In this document: piece by piece, positions 43,689 to 53,423 of the stretch
How the letters are laid out: every line of letters begins with the position of its first letter
How positions within the stretch are numbered: the stretch's first letter is position 1
DNA from: Cyclobacteriaceae bacterium
Lineage (GTDB): Bacteria > Bacteroidota > Bacteroidia > Cytophagales > Cyclobacteriaceae
Direction of reading: 5' to 3'
NCBI GenBank assembly: GCA_013141055.1
Contig: JABFRS010000002.1
Location: 1,240,001-1,304,000, forward strand
DNA: 64,000 nucleotides
Notes under the pieces: model-generated
Seen by the model: only the letters and a program-made list of their open reading frames with translations
What the model was told of the DNA's origin: nothing
Databases searched by the model: none
Translations under genes and position numbers: made by a program

Positions 43689-45509
43689 TCAGTTTTTCTG
43701 GATTGTGCTCAGTTTCCAGTATACTCCCCTGTGCTGGATGAGATCGTCATGCGTACCGCGCTCAGCTATCTTCCCGTCCTGGATCACAATGATCTCATCA
43801 GCATGCTGAATAGTGCTGAGCCTGTGGGCGATAACCAATGAAGTACGGTTCTTCATCAAATTGAATAATGCTTCCTGAACCAGCTTTTCGGATTCTGAAT
43901 CAAGAGCAGAAGTTGCTTCATCAAGAATAAGAATTGGAGGGTTTTTCAACACCGCACGGGCAATACTCAGTCGCTGGCGCTGTCCTCCTGAAAGTTTGGA
44001 TCCACGTTCTCCAATAAAAGTCTGATATCCTGATTCGGTCTGTAAGATAAAGTCGTGTGCGTTGGCAATTTTAGCTGCGTTGATGACGGCTTCCTCACTC
44101 ACTCCGGGCATGCCAAAAGCGATATTGTTAAAGATCGTATCGTTGAATAAGATGGACTCCTGCGTTACCACACCCATGTGCTTGCGGAGAGATTCAATTT
44201 CATAATCACGCAATGACCTGCCATCAATGCAGACATCTCCCTGCGTTGGATCATAGAAACGCGGAACAAGATCTGCGAGGGTTGACTTGCCTCCACCGGA
44301 AGGTCCGATCAATGCAACCGTCTTGCCCTTTTCGATGGAAAGATTGATATCTCTTAATACGAGATTTGAATCATAGGCAAAGCTGACGCCCTTAAACTCG
44401 ATGTTCTTTTCAAATCCACTGAGAACAACAGCGTTTGGTTTGTTTTCAATCAATGGAACGGTATCGACCAAAGTGAAAATACGTTTGGAAGATGCAAGTC
44501 CTCTTTGAAGGGAAGTTATGCCATTGGAAAATTCTTTAGCTGGCTGGATGATCATGGTGAACAATGCCAGAAATCCCAGGAAGACTTCCGGTTCAAGAAC
44601 TCCATCCAAAACAAGATTTCCACCATAGAACATGAGTACGATAATGATCATTACTCCAAGCATTTCGGAGACCGGCGATGCAAGCTCATTCTTGTACGCC
44701 ATTGATTTACTCAGCCTGCGATAAGTACCAGCCTCTTCATCCATCTTTTTAATAATGTATCCGCGGGCATTGAATGCCTTCACCACACGCATGCCGCTTA
44801 ATGTCTCTTCCAGGATATTGACAATTTTTCCAAGAGATTCCTGAGCCTGAACGGCCTGTCTTTTCAATCGCTTGATGATCTCCGCAAGAGCACCACCCAT
44901 CAGAGGCAATACCAGTAATGTGAATAATGTAAGCTTTACAGAGATCGTAAACAGAATTGCAAAATAGATAATGATGGTAAGCGGTTCTTTTAAAACAGCC
45001 TTAAGACTGCCCATGACCGCCACTTCCACTTCCTGGACATCGTTTGTAAACCTGGACATCAGATCACCTTTGCGTTCGTTGTTAAAATATCCTATGTGAA
45101 GTTTGGTGACACTTCTGAAAATGTCCATCCGGATATTCCTGACAATGTCGGCGCGCAGTTTGGTAGCAAAGACCCTTTCCAGGTAACGAAAGAGACTGGC
45201 CAGCACAACCGAAGAGAATATCAATATGCAAACAAACAGTAATGCATCGATCGGACCTTTATCGCGAACGACTCCTAAAAAATAATGATTGAATACCTTG
45301 ACAGCATAATCTGAAGAAAGCTCAAAGGATGGAATGGGCGGCACCACCACAGCGCCCTTTCCCTGCTTGAACAAAACACCCAGCATTGGGATGACCAGAA
45401 GAATATTCAATGCGCCGAAGAGAATTCCCAGCACCGCAAAAACAAAAAAGAACGTGATGTTCTGACCTGTATTCTGGGCATAAGAAAGTATTCGAAAGAA
45501 GTTCTTCAT
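43689..45509 (-). CDS. MsbA-like ABC exporter (fused permease and ATPase)
   Basis: A 606-residue half-transporter with six helices (about 20-330) and an ATPase domain: Walker A IGPSGGGKSTL, signature KLSGGQRQRLSIARA, Walker B ILILDEATSALD and the switch VIAHRLST. The family includes the lipid A flippase MsbA and peptide or lipid exporters. Its neighbours (a Wzi/RemB-like outer-membrane protein 15 bp upstream, gmhA downstream) support a role in lipid A or envelope export, but multidrug export cannot be excluded, so no symbol is given. Confidence 0.9.
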   Translation of the reverse strand: MKNFFRILSYAQNTGQNITFFFVFAVLGILFGALNILLVIPMLGVLFKQGKGAVVVPPIPSFELSSDYAVKVFNHYFLGVVRDKGPIDALLFVCILIFSSVVLASLFRYLERVFATKLRADIVRNIRMDIFRSVTKLHIGYFNNERKGDLMSRFTNDVQEVEVAVMGSLKAVLKEPLTIIIYFAILFTISVKLTLFTLLVLPLMGGALAEIIKRLKRQAVQAQESLGKIVNILEETLSGMRVVKAFNARGYIIKKMDEEAGTYRRLSKSMAYKNELASPVSEMLGVMIIIVLMFYGGNLVLDGVLEPEVFLGFLALFTMIIQPAKEFSNGITSLQRGLASSKRIFTLVDTVPLIENKPNAVVLSGFEKNIEFKGVSFAYDSNLVLRDINLSIEKGKTVALIGPSGGGKSTLADLVPRFYDPTQGDVCIDGRSLRDYEIESLRKHMGVVTQESILFNDTIFNNIAFGMPGVSEEAVINAAKIANAHDFILQTESGYQTFIGERGSKLSGGQRQRLSIARAVLKNPPILILDEATSALDSESEKLVQEALFNLMKNRTSLVIAHRLSTIQHADEIIVIQDGKIAERGTHDDLIQHRGVYWKLSTIQKN

Positions 45510-45524
45510 TCTCTATGGAAGGAA

Positions 45525-47246
45525 TTAAAAATCGTACAGACGTGAAGCAATATTCCACCGCAATGCGATAGAGGTAACGGTTGAATTATTATCAAAAGCT
45601 GCTTTCGGGCTTTTGCTGGATCGGAATGTTCCCTTCAAATCGATGAAGAAATTATGCCTGAACATATAGGAGGCCATTACATCCGTGAACATAATTGTAT
45701 TGTCGTAACCCTGGGCTATTTTATTGTTAAACTCCTGCTGACGGGTTGTATAGCTCTTATTAATATCTCCTCCCCAGTTTACATAAGGAAGGTCAACAGC
45801 CATGCCATCCACCGTCTCATCTCTTCCTGTTTTAACATAGAATGACTTGACAGTAACATTCAGCCTGGGAATAGGTTGATAACGAATGATCGCGGCAAGC
45901 TCATAAAAATTGGCACCCAGGGGGTGAGCCATGGGCTGGAGATAATTTGTATAGCTTGTATAGAAGTTGGCATGTGAATAGGTGAATGGCCGCACCACAT
46001 TTGCCTCCATCTGCAGATCAAGGTTATTGATACCTGCTACGTCAATGTATTTCAATCCACCCTGAATGGCGAACTTATTGGCCCACCAGCCATTTCCGGA
46101 AGTGATGTTGTTCAATACAAATTCATCCAGAACAAACTGTCCGTAAAGTGAAAGTCTTTTGGCAACAATCCATTTCCAGTCCAGACCAACGATCGCGTTG
46201 TCAGAGCTTCCATTTTGCTGTTCGATGGACCGATAGAAAATAACAGGGTTCAGATAGTTCAGTTCAAATGTTCCACCATTGATTGAGTCTTGCGGTGAAA
46301 ACACGACGGATTCAAATACACCGATATTAAATTTCTTACCAAGATTCATGCTGAGGTGATGGAAGGCAACATATTTCTCCGGATAATGTGTTCCTGCAGA
46401 AGCTCCGGTTGGTGATGAAGGGAAGCTTGCGGTCATACGATTCATCTGAAACAAATAGTTAAGTTTCCAGATCTTCAGATTGGCACGAAGAAACTGACTG
46501 GGTGGTGCAAAGTCAGACATGATCAAAGAACGAAAGCCATTTCCAATGTTCGTCCGGTCGTGGCCGAATTGCATGTAAATGTGCTTTGAAATATTGAAGT
46601 CGATGTAAGCACGAGCCTCGAAGAAATCCACTCCTCCATTTTTAAAGTCTTTCCAGAACCCCTGGTGCGGAACGGTATAGTATCCATACAGGCTTGAGAA
46701 TTCTGTGGCATACATGGGAAGCCTTGCCTGATTATCGCTTAGATAAGTATAGAAACCGATTTTCTTGTCGATCATCCCCCTGATCTCCACACCACGGGTA
46801 TTTATAAAAAGGGAACTGTTGGAACGGGAGTCTTTTCCCATTCCGACATAGAGGACAGGATTGATATGAAGATCGAAGTCAGGCTCCTCAACATGATAGA
46901 GATCTGACTTTTTCCGAAAGAGAGTTTTTAAGATAGGTGTTTTGCTTTCGTTGGTTTGTGATTGCGACCACTCCCAGTTGTCATTGCGAAGGTATTCGAG
47001 ATTAAACTGGTCGGATGGCGATTGAAAAACGTTCTCTTTTAACTGAAGCGAATCCAGCATTGCTACAATAGCAGAACGCTTATAAGGTTTGACGGAAGTA
47101 AAAAGCTCTTTGGTGATCACTCCTGACTTGATCTCATAGCGATCGATCTTATGATAGTATTCTTCGTTGAGGGAGGCGTTGGTACTTTGACCGGAAACTC
47201 CCGTGGCGATAGTGCTTACTATAAAGAGTACCAGTGCCCGGCTCAT
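45525..47246 (-). CDS. Outer-membrane barrel, Wzi/RemB-like
   Basis: A 573-residue exported protein. The signal peptide MSRALVLFIVSTIATGVSGQ supports the ATG at 47246; the frame also allows 47309, and a TATTTTTG box at 47337-47344 would give a short leader for that longer form. The mature part has HINPVLYVGMGKDSRSNSSL, then IYMQFGHDRTNIGNGFRSLI and LNYLFQMNRM, the pattern of the Wzi-like barrels that include gliding protein RemB. It ends ALRWNIASRLYDF with a terminal Phe. Likely in surface polysaccharide or motility. Precedes the MsbA-like gene by 15 bp. Confidence 0.72.
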   Translation of the reverse strand: MSRALVLFIVSTIATGVSGQSTNASLNEEYYHKIDRYEIKSGVITKELFTSVKPYKRSAIVAMLDSLQLKENVFQSPSDQFNLEYLRNDNWEWSQSQTNESKTPILKTLFRKKSDLYHVEEPDFDLHINPVLYVGMGKDSRSNSSLFINTRGVEIRGMIDKKIGFYTYLSDNQARLPMYATEFSSLYGYYTVPHQGFWKDFKNGGVDFFEARAYIDFNISKHIYMQFGHDRTNIGNGFRSLIMSDFAPPSQFLRANLKIWKLNYLFQMNRMTASFPSSPTGASAGTHYPEKYVAFHHLSMNLGKKFNIGVFESVVFSPQDSINGGTFELNYLNPVIFYRSIEQQNGSSDNAIVGLDWKWIVAKRLSLYGQFVLDEFVLNNITSGNGWWANKFAIQGGLKYIDVAGINNLDLQMEANVVRPFTYSHANFYTSYTNYLQPMAHPLGANFYELAAIIRYQPIPRLNVTVKSFYVKTGRDETVDGMAVDLPYVNWGGDINKSYTTRQQEFNNKIAQGYDNTIMFTDVMASYMFRHNFFIDLKGTFRSSKSPKAAFDNNSTVTSIALRWNIASRLYDF

Positions 47247-47384
47247 GAGTGACAATTTGGAGTCTGGAGAAATACCGGGATAAAGTTCTGAGGCGTTTTT
47301 TGTGCTCATGCAAGCCGTTTAGGCCTAATTTTGGATCAAAAATACAACTGAAATCGATCTTTTTAACAATCTCTAAAACCCTCA

Positions 47385-47414
47385 TTGCAAATCGCTGCAG
47401 GCTTTTTATCTTTG
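47385..47414 (+). promoter_or_regulatory. Bacteroidota promoter of the L31 gene
   Basis: TTG (47385-47387), exactly 19 nt, then TATCTTTG (47407-47414) followed by C: a near-perfect match to the TTG-N19-TAnnTTTGC consensus. The ATG is 31 bases downstream of the -7 box. Confidence 0.85.
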
Positions 47415-47444
47415 CAGTCCTTTAACGAAAAAGTAAAGATTCAA

Positions 47445-47693
47445 ATGAAAAAAGGCCTTCATCCAGAGTATAAAGAAGTGGTTTTTTGGGACACATCAAG
47501 TGATTTCAAGTTTTTGACCCGTTCTACGCTAAAAACAAAGGAAACCACTACCTGGACCGATGGTAAGGAATATCCTGTCATTAAGGTCGAAGTTAGCTCA
47601 GCTTCACATCCGTTTTTCACGGGTAAGAAGATGTTTTTGGACTCTGCTGGTCGTGTGGAAAAATTCCAAAAGAAATACACAAAGAAGGCTTAA
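47445..47693 (+). CDS. rpmE2: 50S ribosomal protein L31, type B
   Basis: An 82-residue ribosomal protein beginning [20 protein letters not shown] and containing [20 protein letters not shown] and [11 protein letters not shown]. It is the zinc-free type: no CxxC pairs are present. It has its own good promoter and terminator, so it is a single-gene unit. Confidence 0.96.
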   Translation: MKKGLHPEYKEVVFWDTSSDFKFLTRSTLKTKETTTWTDGKEYPVIKVEVSSASHPFFTGKKMFLDSAGRVEKFQKKYTKKA

Positions 47694-47713
47694 GCTTTTC
47701 TTTCCAGATAATA

Positions 47714-47747
47714 ACAAAAGGTCTCCGAGTGAGGCCTTTTGTGTTTT
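47714..47747 (+). terminator. Intrinsic terminator of the L31 gene
   Basis: A 12-bp stem (ACAAAAGGTCTC with GAGGCCTTTTGT, one T-G pair) and a 5-nt loop, followed by GTTTT. Confidence 0.85.
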
Positions 47748-47801
47748 AGGAGCCCTGCCAGAGATCAGGGTTAAGCTCAATAAAAGTTTTATTTTAGCAC
47801 G

Positions 47802-48986
47802 ATGAATCCAATTGTATTTGATGACCCTTCCATCCGTACGAATCTCCTGCCTTTCACTTTTACACGACCTGTTGGAGCTATCAGAATCGGCATTCTCACC
47901 ATCATCGAAAAATGGGAGAAGCACCTGGGCACATCTGCTTCATACCTGACGCAGGATTATCTCTCTGAAAAATTTCTATTCTCTAGCGCATCTGAAAATC
48001 TGTTTATCAATGGAGCGGTTTGCCCGGATGAAGAGCTTACAAAAAGCATCAATGACCTTAAGATTGGTGAAGCGTTAACAAAAGATGGTACTATCCTAGC
48101 TTGTGTTTCGGGGAACAAAGACTGGAACAATCCAACTTCAAAAAAAGAATACAGCGGCACAGTTACCTTAATCGATCAGGTTTGGAAAATATTCCAGTAC
48201 AATGGTGCTCAGATCCGTTCCGATTTTAACCTGATCACAAAAGGAAGAAAATCAGCAGGGATCAGTGATCCCCACACAAGGACTTATTCTCCTGAAAATA
48301 TTTTTGTTGAAGAAGGTGCCGTGATACAAGCAGCAACTCTTAACGCATCAACAGGACCCATCTACATTGGTAAAAATGTTCAGATACAGGAAGGTTCTTT
48401 AATACGTGGCCCCTTCTCTGTTGGTGATGAATCTGTAGTGAATATGGGGGCCAAGATGCGCAGCGATACAACGGTAGGACCTTATTGCAAGGTCGGCGGT
48501 GAAATCAGCAATGCGGTGATCTTTGGCTATAGCAGCAAAGTTCATGATGGATTCCTGGGAAGTTCTGTTCTTGGTGAATGGTGCAACATGGGTGCGGATA
48601 CCAACACCTCGAATCTCAAGAACAACTATGATAATGTGAAGCTCTGGAATTATGGCAAGCAGGGCTTTGCCAATACAGGATTAACATTTTGCGGATTGAT
48701 GATGGGGGATCATACCAAATGTGGAATTAATTCAATGTTTAATACGGGCACTGTGGCAGGCGTTGCATCTAATATTTTTGGTGACGGATATCCAAGGAAC
48801 TTCATCCCATCTTTTGCGTGGGGTGGTGCCGCAGGCTTCATGACATATCAATTGAATAAAGTTTATGAAACGGCGGCGAAAGCCATGGAAAGAAGAAACA
48901 TTACATTGTCAGAAGTAGATAAGAAGATATTGAAAAATGTTTTTGATCAGTGCGCAGGTGAACGCGTTTGGGAAAAGAAATCATGA
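47802..48986 (+). CDS. Alternate GlmU-type sugar-1-phosphate nucleotidyltransferase
   Basis: A 394-residue protein of the Bacteroidota alternate GlmU class (TIGR03991-like). The N-terminal nucleotidyltransferase half starts VFDDPSIRTNLLPFTFTRPV, lacking the classic GGxGTR loop but keeping FTRP. The C-terminal left-handed beta helix has hexapeptide repeats (YIGKNVQIQEGSLIRGPFSV, AKMRSDTTVGPYCKVGGEIS). It should supply UDP-GlcNAc for peptidoglycan. The stop overlaps the start of the delta-prime gene by ATGA. Confidence 0.85.
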   Translation: MNPIVFDDPSIRTNLLPFTFTRPVGAIRIGILTIIEKWEKHLGTSASYLTQDYLSEKFLFSSASENLFINGAVCPDEELTKSINDLKIGEALTKDGTILACVSGNKDWNNPTSKKEYSGTVTLIDQVWKIFQYNGAQIRSDFNLITKGRKSAGISDPHTRTYSPENIFVEEGAVIQAATLNASTGPIYIGKNVQIQEGSLIRGPFSVGDESVVNMGAKMRSDTTVGPYCKVGGEISNAVIFGYSSKVHDGFLGSSVLGEWCNMGADTNTSNLKNNYDNVKLWNYGKQGFANTGLTFCGLMMGDHTKCGINSMFNTGTVAGVASNIFGDGYPRNFIPSFAWGGAAGFMTYQLNKVYETAAKAMERRNITLSEVDKKILKNVFDQCAGERVWEKKS

Positions 48987-50107
48987 GATTCTCCGACATC
49001 CCAGGACTTAATGAAATAAAACAAAAGCTCATTCGCTCAGCGAAAGATGGCAAGATCGCACACGCTCAACTTTTTATGGGACGTGAGGGTGCACTTAATC
49101 TTCCCCTTGCCATCGCCTATGTTACTTATTTGCATTGTACCAATCGTGGCGAGACGGATGCCTGCGGAACGTGTTCTGCCTGCACCAAGAATTTAAAATA
49201 CATTCATCCCGATACACATTTTGTTTTTCCGGTATCCAATGTAAAGGCCGATAAAGATGATGATCGATTTCGTGCTGACACGATGAAGAACTGGCGGGCA
49301 TTTCTGCTGGAGCAACCTTTTGGAAATGTGAGCGACTGGACAACGTCTTATGGAGGAGAGGACAAGCAGGCAATCATTTCGCGGGAAGAAAGTCGTGAGA
49401 TCGTTAAAACACTTTCATTAAAACCATTTGAAAGTCCGATCAAAGCTATGATCATCTGGCAACCGGAATACATGCACTCATCTGCCGCAAATGGCATTCT
49501 GAAAATTGTTGAAGAACCACCTCCTAATACATTCTTTATTCTCGTTTCAAATAATGCAGAACGACTGTTGCCTACAATTTTATCACGAACACAGCATGTG
49601 CTTGTTCCTCTTCTTTCGGATGATGATCTGGAAAAATTCCTTTCGCAGCAACCAGGTTTAGAGGAAAAGAAAAAGAGAAAGATCATTGGGGATGCTGAGG
49701 GAAATGTGCGGTTAGCATTATCACTGATCGAAACTGAGGAAGAAGACAATCACGAAAGAATGGCCCGGTGGATGCGTGCGTGCTTCAAGCGTGATTATGC
49801 AACGTTCCTTGCATTGATGGATGAATTTCATGAAGCCGATCGCCTCCAACAGCAATCGTTGTTACACTATACTCTCACCATGATGCGTGAGGCATTGCTT
49901 ACATTGTCGGGAGCTGATTCTATTTTAAGAAGTCGTGATGCGGAACAGAAATTCATTCAGGATTTCAGCAAAGTAATGACCGTTAGCCGGATTGAAAGAG
50001 CCAACCACTTGATCACAGACGCCACTTACCATCTTGAAAGAAATGGAAGCGCAAAGATGATATTCCTTGATCTGTCCCTGCAGCTATCGAAGGTGATGAA
50101 TTCCTGA
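48983..50107 (+). CDS. holB: DNA polymerase III delta-prime subunit
   Basis: A 374-residue clamp-loader subunit. It starts MRFSDIPGLNEIKQKLIRSA, has a Cys cluster typical of the zinc module (CTNRGETDACGTCSAC), and contains SSAANGILKIVEEPPPNTFF and LPTILSRTQHVLVPL with the SR-type sensor motif. The P-loop is degenerate (GREGALNLP), as expected for the non-hydrolysing subunit. The ATG at 48983 forms an ATGA overlap with the GlmU-like gene; a GTG/TTG-type start 15 bases upstream is less likely. Confidence 0.9.
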   Translation: MRFSDIPGLNEIKQKLIRSAKDGKIAHAQLFMGREGALNLPLAIAYVTYLHCTNRGETDACGTCSACTKNLKYIHPDTHFVFPVSNVKADKDDDRFRADTMKNWRAFLLEQPFGNVSDWTTSYGGEDKQAIISREESREIVKTLSLKPFESPIKAMIIWQPEYMHSSAANGILKIVEEPPPNTFFILVSNNAERLLPTILSRTQHVLVPLLSDDDLEKFLSQQPGLEEKKKRKIIGDAEGNVRLALSLIETEEEDNHERMARWMRACFKRDYATFLALMDEFHEADRLQQQSLLHYTLTMMREALLTLSGADSILRSRDAEQKFIQDFSKVMTVSRIERANHLITDATYHLERNGSAKMIFLDLSLQLSKVMNS

Positions 50108-50164
50108 AATACTTTTCATTTACCCCTGACGTTACTATTTTAGCGAACTCAATTTTTCAGAACC

Positions 50165-51046
50165 ATGAATAAACTATTTACCGTTGTCCTCACATTTCTG
50201 GTGCTCATGACAAGCTGCGCACAGAAAAATGATGTTATTGTAAAAATCAAGACACCGTATGGCGAAATGATTGCCATATTATATGATGATACCCCACTGC
50301 ATAAAGAGAATTTCATCAAGCTTGCAGAGGCGCATTATTTTGACAGCCTTTTATTTCACCGCGTTATTCCTGACTTCATGATTCAGACGGGGGATTCAGC
50401 ATCACGTCATGCTAATCCGGGTGAGTCTTTAGGCCGTGGAGGAAAAAGATATACTATTCCTGCTGAATTTCTCCCCAATCATTTCCATGAAAAAGGCGCA
50501 CTATCAGCGGCCCGTCAGGGTGATCATGTAAATGTTACTAAAGCCTCCAGCGGAAGTCAGTTTTATATTGTGGATGGAGCTGTTCTTACCCCTGATGATA
50601 TTAGAAACATGACTTGTGATGTACCTAAGACGATGACAGGTCTGAGGAAAATGTTTGATCAACTGGAGTATCAGCCATTGCTCGACTCGCTCAATAAATT
50701 ATACTATGCAGGAGATATGAATGCCTATCAAAACCGGATCATTGAACTTGCACCACGTGTTGAAAGAGTAACGGGTATAAAGACAACAAAGCCTCCATTA
50801 TCAGAAGATAAGCAGAAAATCTACACGACAGCCGGTGGAGCTCCTCATCTGGATGGAGAATATACTGTGTTCGGAAAAGTAATTAAGGGGCTGGAAGTAA
50901 TTGATAAAATCGCTGCTGTGCCAAGAGATTCACTGGATCGACCTTTGGAAGATGTAAGGATGATCAGCGTCACAATCGAAAAGATGTCAAAGAAAAAGAT
51001 CACAAAGGATTACGGCTATGTATTTCCAGTCGTTGAAAAGAAGTAA
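50165..51046 (+). CDS. Cyclophilin-type peptidyl-prolyl isomerase lipoprotein
   Basis: A 293-residue lipoprotein (lipobox LMTSCAQ, Cys19). The cyclophilin core is split: LLFHRVIPDFMIQTGDS and SGSQFYIVDGAVL are standard, then about 80 residues of insert (about 150-225, with MRKMF/LDSLNKLYYAGDMNAYQ helices) precede LDGEYTVFGKVIKGLEVIDK. Split cyclophilins of this type are common in Bacteroidota. It probably assists folding of exported proteins. It ends one base inside the next gene's start. Confidence 0.9.
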   Translation: MNKLFTVVLTFLVLMTSCAQKNDVIVKIKTPYGEMIAILYDDTPLHKENFIKLAEAHYFDSLLFHRVIPDFMIQTGDSASRHANPGESLGRGGKRYTIPAEFLPNHFHEKGALSAARQGDHVNVTKASSGSQFYIVDGAVLTPDDIRNMTCDVPKTMTGLRKMFDQLEYQPLLDSLNKLYYAGDMNAYQNRIIELAPRVERVTGIKTTKPPLSEDKQKIYTTAGGAPHLDGEYTVFGKVIKGLEVIDKIAAVPRDSLDRPLEDVRMISVTIEKMSKKKITKDYGYVFPVVEKK

Positions 51047-51954
51047 TGAAAATTCTCGTTACCGGATCTAATGGGTTACTAGGTCAGAAGCTTACCCTTC
51101 TGCTTGAAAATGATCCTACCATCGAAGTGATAGCCACCGCCAGAGGGAAGCTTACCTATGCGTTATCCCGTGGAAAATTTGAACCACTGGATGTTACGAA
51201 TGAGGAACAAGTTAGCAGGGTTATAAAATCTGTCAATCCGGATGTAGTCATTCATACTGCTGCGATGACTCAGGTAGATCAATGTGAAACTGAACGGGAA
51301 ATCTGCTGGCTAAATAATGTTACTGCAGTTGAACATATTGTAAAAGCTTGTGAGCAAATCAACGCGCATCTGATCCATATTTCGACAGATTTTATTTTTG
51401 ACGGAACAGAAGGTCCTCTTGATGAAAACGCTATCCCCAATCCTATAAGTTATTATGGTGAAAGCAAGCTTGCTGGAGAAAAAGCCGTTCAACAAAGCAA
51501 ATTAAGATGGGCAATTTTGCGGACCGTACTTGTGTATGGAGTTACACCTGATATGAGCCGATCCAATATTGTCCTTTGGGTTAAGAAAAGTCTGGAGGAT
51601 GGCAAAACCATCAATGTTGTCAATGATCAATGGCGCACTCCTACCCTTGCAGAAGATCTTGCGATGGGCAGCATGTTAGCCGCAAAGAAAAAAGCTACAG
51701 GAGTTTTTAATATCTCTGGCGAAAAGATGATGACGCCGTATGATATCGCCTTAGAAACAGCAGATTTTTTCAAGCTGGATAAGGCCTTGATAAAAAAGAC
51801 AGATTCAACCCAATTCAAACAAACAGCAAACCGGCCGCCAAAGACAGGGTTTATTATAGAAAAAGCAAAACGCGAATTGGGCTACCAACCTCACTCATTT
51901 TCAGAAGGACTCAGTACAATTAAAAGTCAACTTGAAAATCTAAAGATTCGATAA
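51046..51954 (+). CDS. SDR-type sugar-nucleotide reductase, RmlD-like
   Basis: A 302-residue short-chain dehydrogenase of the extended type. The NAD(P) motif is TGSNGLLGQKL, followed by VDQCETEREICWLNN and ISTDFIFDGTEGPLDEN and the catalytic YYGESKLAGEKAV. This layout matches RmlD, dTDP-4-dehydrorhamnose reductase, and its homologues. No RmlA/B/C genes are close, so the sugar is unknown. The A of its ATG is the last base of the cyclophilin TAA stop. Confidence 0.88.
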   Translation: MKILVTGSNGLLGQKLTLLLENDPTIEVIATARGKLTYALSRGKFEPLDVTNEEQVSRVIKSVNPDVVIHTAAMTQVDQCETEREICWLNNVTAVEHIVKACEQINAHLIHISTDFIFDGTEGPLDENAIPNPISYYGESKLAGEKAVQQSKLRWAILRTVLVYGVTPDMSRSNIVLWVKKSLEDGKTINVVNDQWRTPTLAEDLAMGSMLAAKKKATGVFNISGEKMMTPYDIALETADFFKLDKALIKKTDSTQFKQTANRPPKTGFIIEKAKRELGYQPHSFSEGLSTIKSQLENLKIR

Positions 51955-51960
51955 TACAAT

Positions 51961-53370
51961 TTAACCCTTAGCCTCCTTCTTCTGGCTCATCACTAAGTAA
52001 TAAACCGGAATACCAATCAACGCTATGATCAGCCCTGGCCAGGTGAATTTGGGTTTATAAATAATCAAAAGTGTACAAAACATTGTACCCATCGCTATAT
52101 AAATAGCCGGCAAGAAGGGGTATCCAAAAGCTTTATAAGGACGTTCCGCTTCAGGACGCTTCTTTCTTAAGATAAAAATTCCAATGATGGTAAGGATATA
52201 GAATAATACCACCACGAAGGATACCATGTCCAGAAGGTCGCCATACTTTCCACTGAGGCACCAGAAGCATGAAAGTGCGCATTGCACCCAAAGTGCATAC
52301 TGAGGAACACCAAACTTATTCAACTGTCCTGCCTGTTTAAAAAACAATCCGTCCTTGGCCATTGTATAGCAAACACGGGCACCCGCAAGGATCAATCCAT
52401 TGTTACATCCAAATGTAGATACCATGATCATTAATGCGATGACGATCGTTCCTGCATTTCCAAAAATTACGTTTGAGGCGGCCACTGCAACACGATCTTT
52501 ATCAGCAAAAGCAATCTCACCTAACGGCAGCACTGCTGTGTACATAAGATTCGCTGAGACGTAGATTATCGTCACAATGAAAGTCCCGAGAAATAAGCTG
52601 AGACCAATATTTCGTTGTGGGTTTTTCATCTCACCACCGATGAAGGTCACACTGTTCCATGCATCGCTGCTGAAGATTGAACCTACCATGGCAGAGGCTA
52701 TTGCACCGAAGGCGCCAATGGTCATGTAGGTTTCAAAAGTTCCATCAGCATTTAGCTTATGCATATCCCAGGCATTCGTCCAGTTGGCGTCCCAGACATT
52801 TTTATCCATCATGATGAATCCAAAAACGATAAGGCCAAACAAGCTTGCGATCTTTGTTACTGTAAATACACTTTGAATAGACTTTCCTCCTTCTACTCCA
52901 CGTGTATTGACATAAGTCAGGAAAATAATAAGGACGATGGATATCACCTGTGCCGGTGAAATGTTTATTGAACCCAGACTCAGCAAAATAATATCTTCAC
53001 TTGCGGCAGGCACGAGGTAAGCCAGGAATTTGGAGAACGCCACACCTACCGCAGCAATCGTTCCGGTTTGAATGATCATGAAGAAACTCCAGCCATATAA
53101 AAATCCAACGAGTGGATTATAAGATTCTTTAAGGTAGACATACTGACCACCTGCTTTTGGGAACATCCCACTCAACTCACCATAACTGACCGCAGCAGTA
53201 ATTGTCATGAATCCAGTGATCAACCAAACTCCTACCAGCCATCCTGCGCTGCCGACATTTCTCAGGATATCTGCTCCGACAATAAACACACCGGAACCAA
53301 TCATGGATCCAACCACGATCATCGTTCCATCCCAAAGTCCCATTACCGGTTTAAATTTATTCTCACTCAT
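51961..53370 (-). CDS. APC-family amino-acid permease
   Basis: A 469-residue, 12-helix permease with the N-terminal VVGSMIGSGVFIVGADILRN and the cytoplasmic SSDAWNSVTFIGGEMKNPQR motif, both typical of the LAT/APC branch. It is convergent with the RmlD-like gene, leaving only 6 bp, and is related at family level to the permease at 26860. Substrate unknown. Confidence 0.9.
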   Translation of the reverse strand: MSENKFKPVMGLWDGTMIVVGSMIGSGVFIVGADILRNVGSAGWLVGVWLITGFMTITAAVSYGELSGMFPKAGGQYVYLKESYNPLVGFLYGWSFFMIIQTGTIAAVGVAFSKFLAYLVPAASEDIILLSLGSINISPAQVISIVLIIFLTYVNTRGVEGGKSIQSVFTVTKIASLFGLIVFGFIMMDKNVWDANWTNAWDMHKLNADGTFETYMTIGAFGAIASAMVGSIFSSDAWNSVTFIGGEMKNPQRNIGLSLFLGTFIVTIIYVSANLMYTAVLPLGEIAFADKDRVAVAASNVIFGNAGTIVIALMIMVSTFGCNNGLILAGARVCYTMAKDGLFFKQAGQLNKFGVPQYALWVQCALSCFWCLSGKYGDLLDMVSFVVVLFYILTIIGIFILRKKRPEAERPYKAFGYPFLPAIYIAMGTMFCTLLIIYKPKFTWPGLIIALIGIPVYYLVMSQKKEAKG

Positions 53371-53423
53371 AATTATTTGAGATTTGATGATGTGTTATTT
53401 GAAAGATTGGAGTGAAGAAGTAA

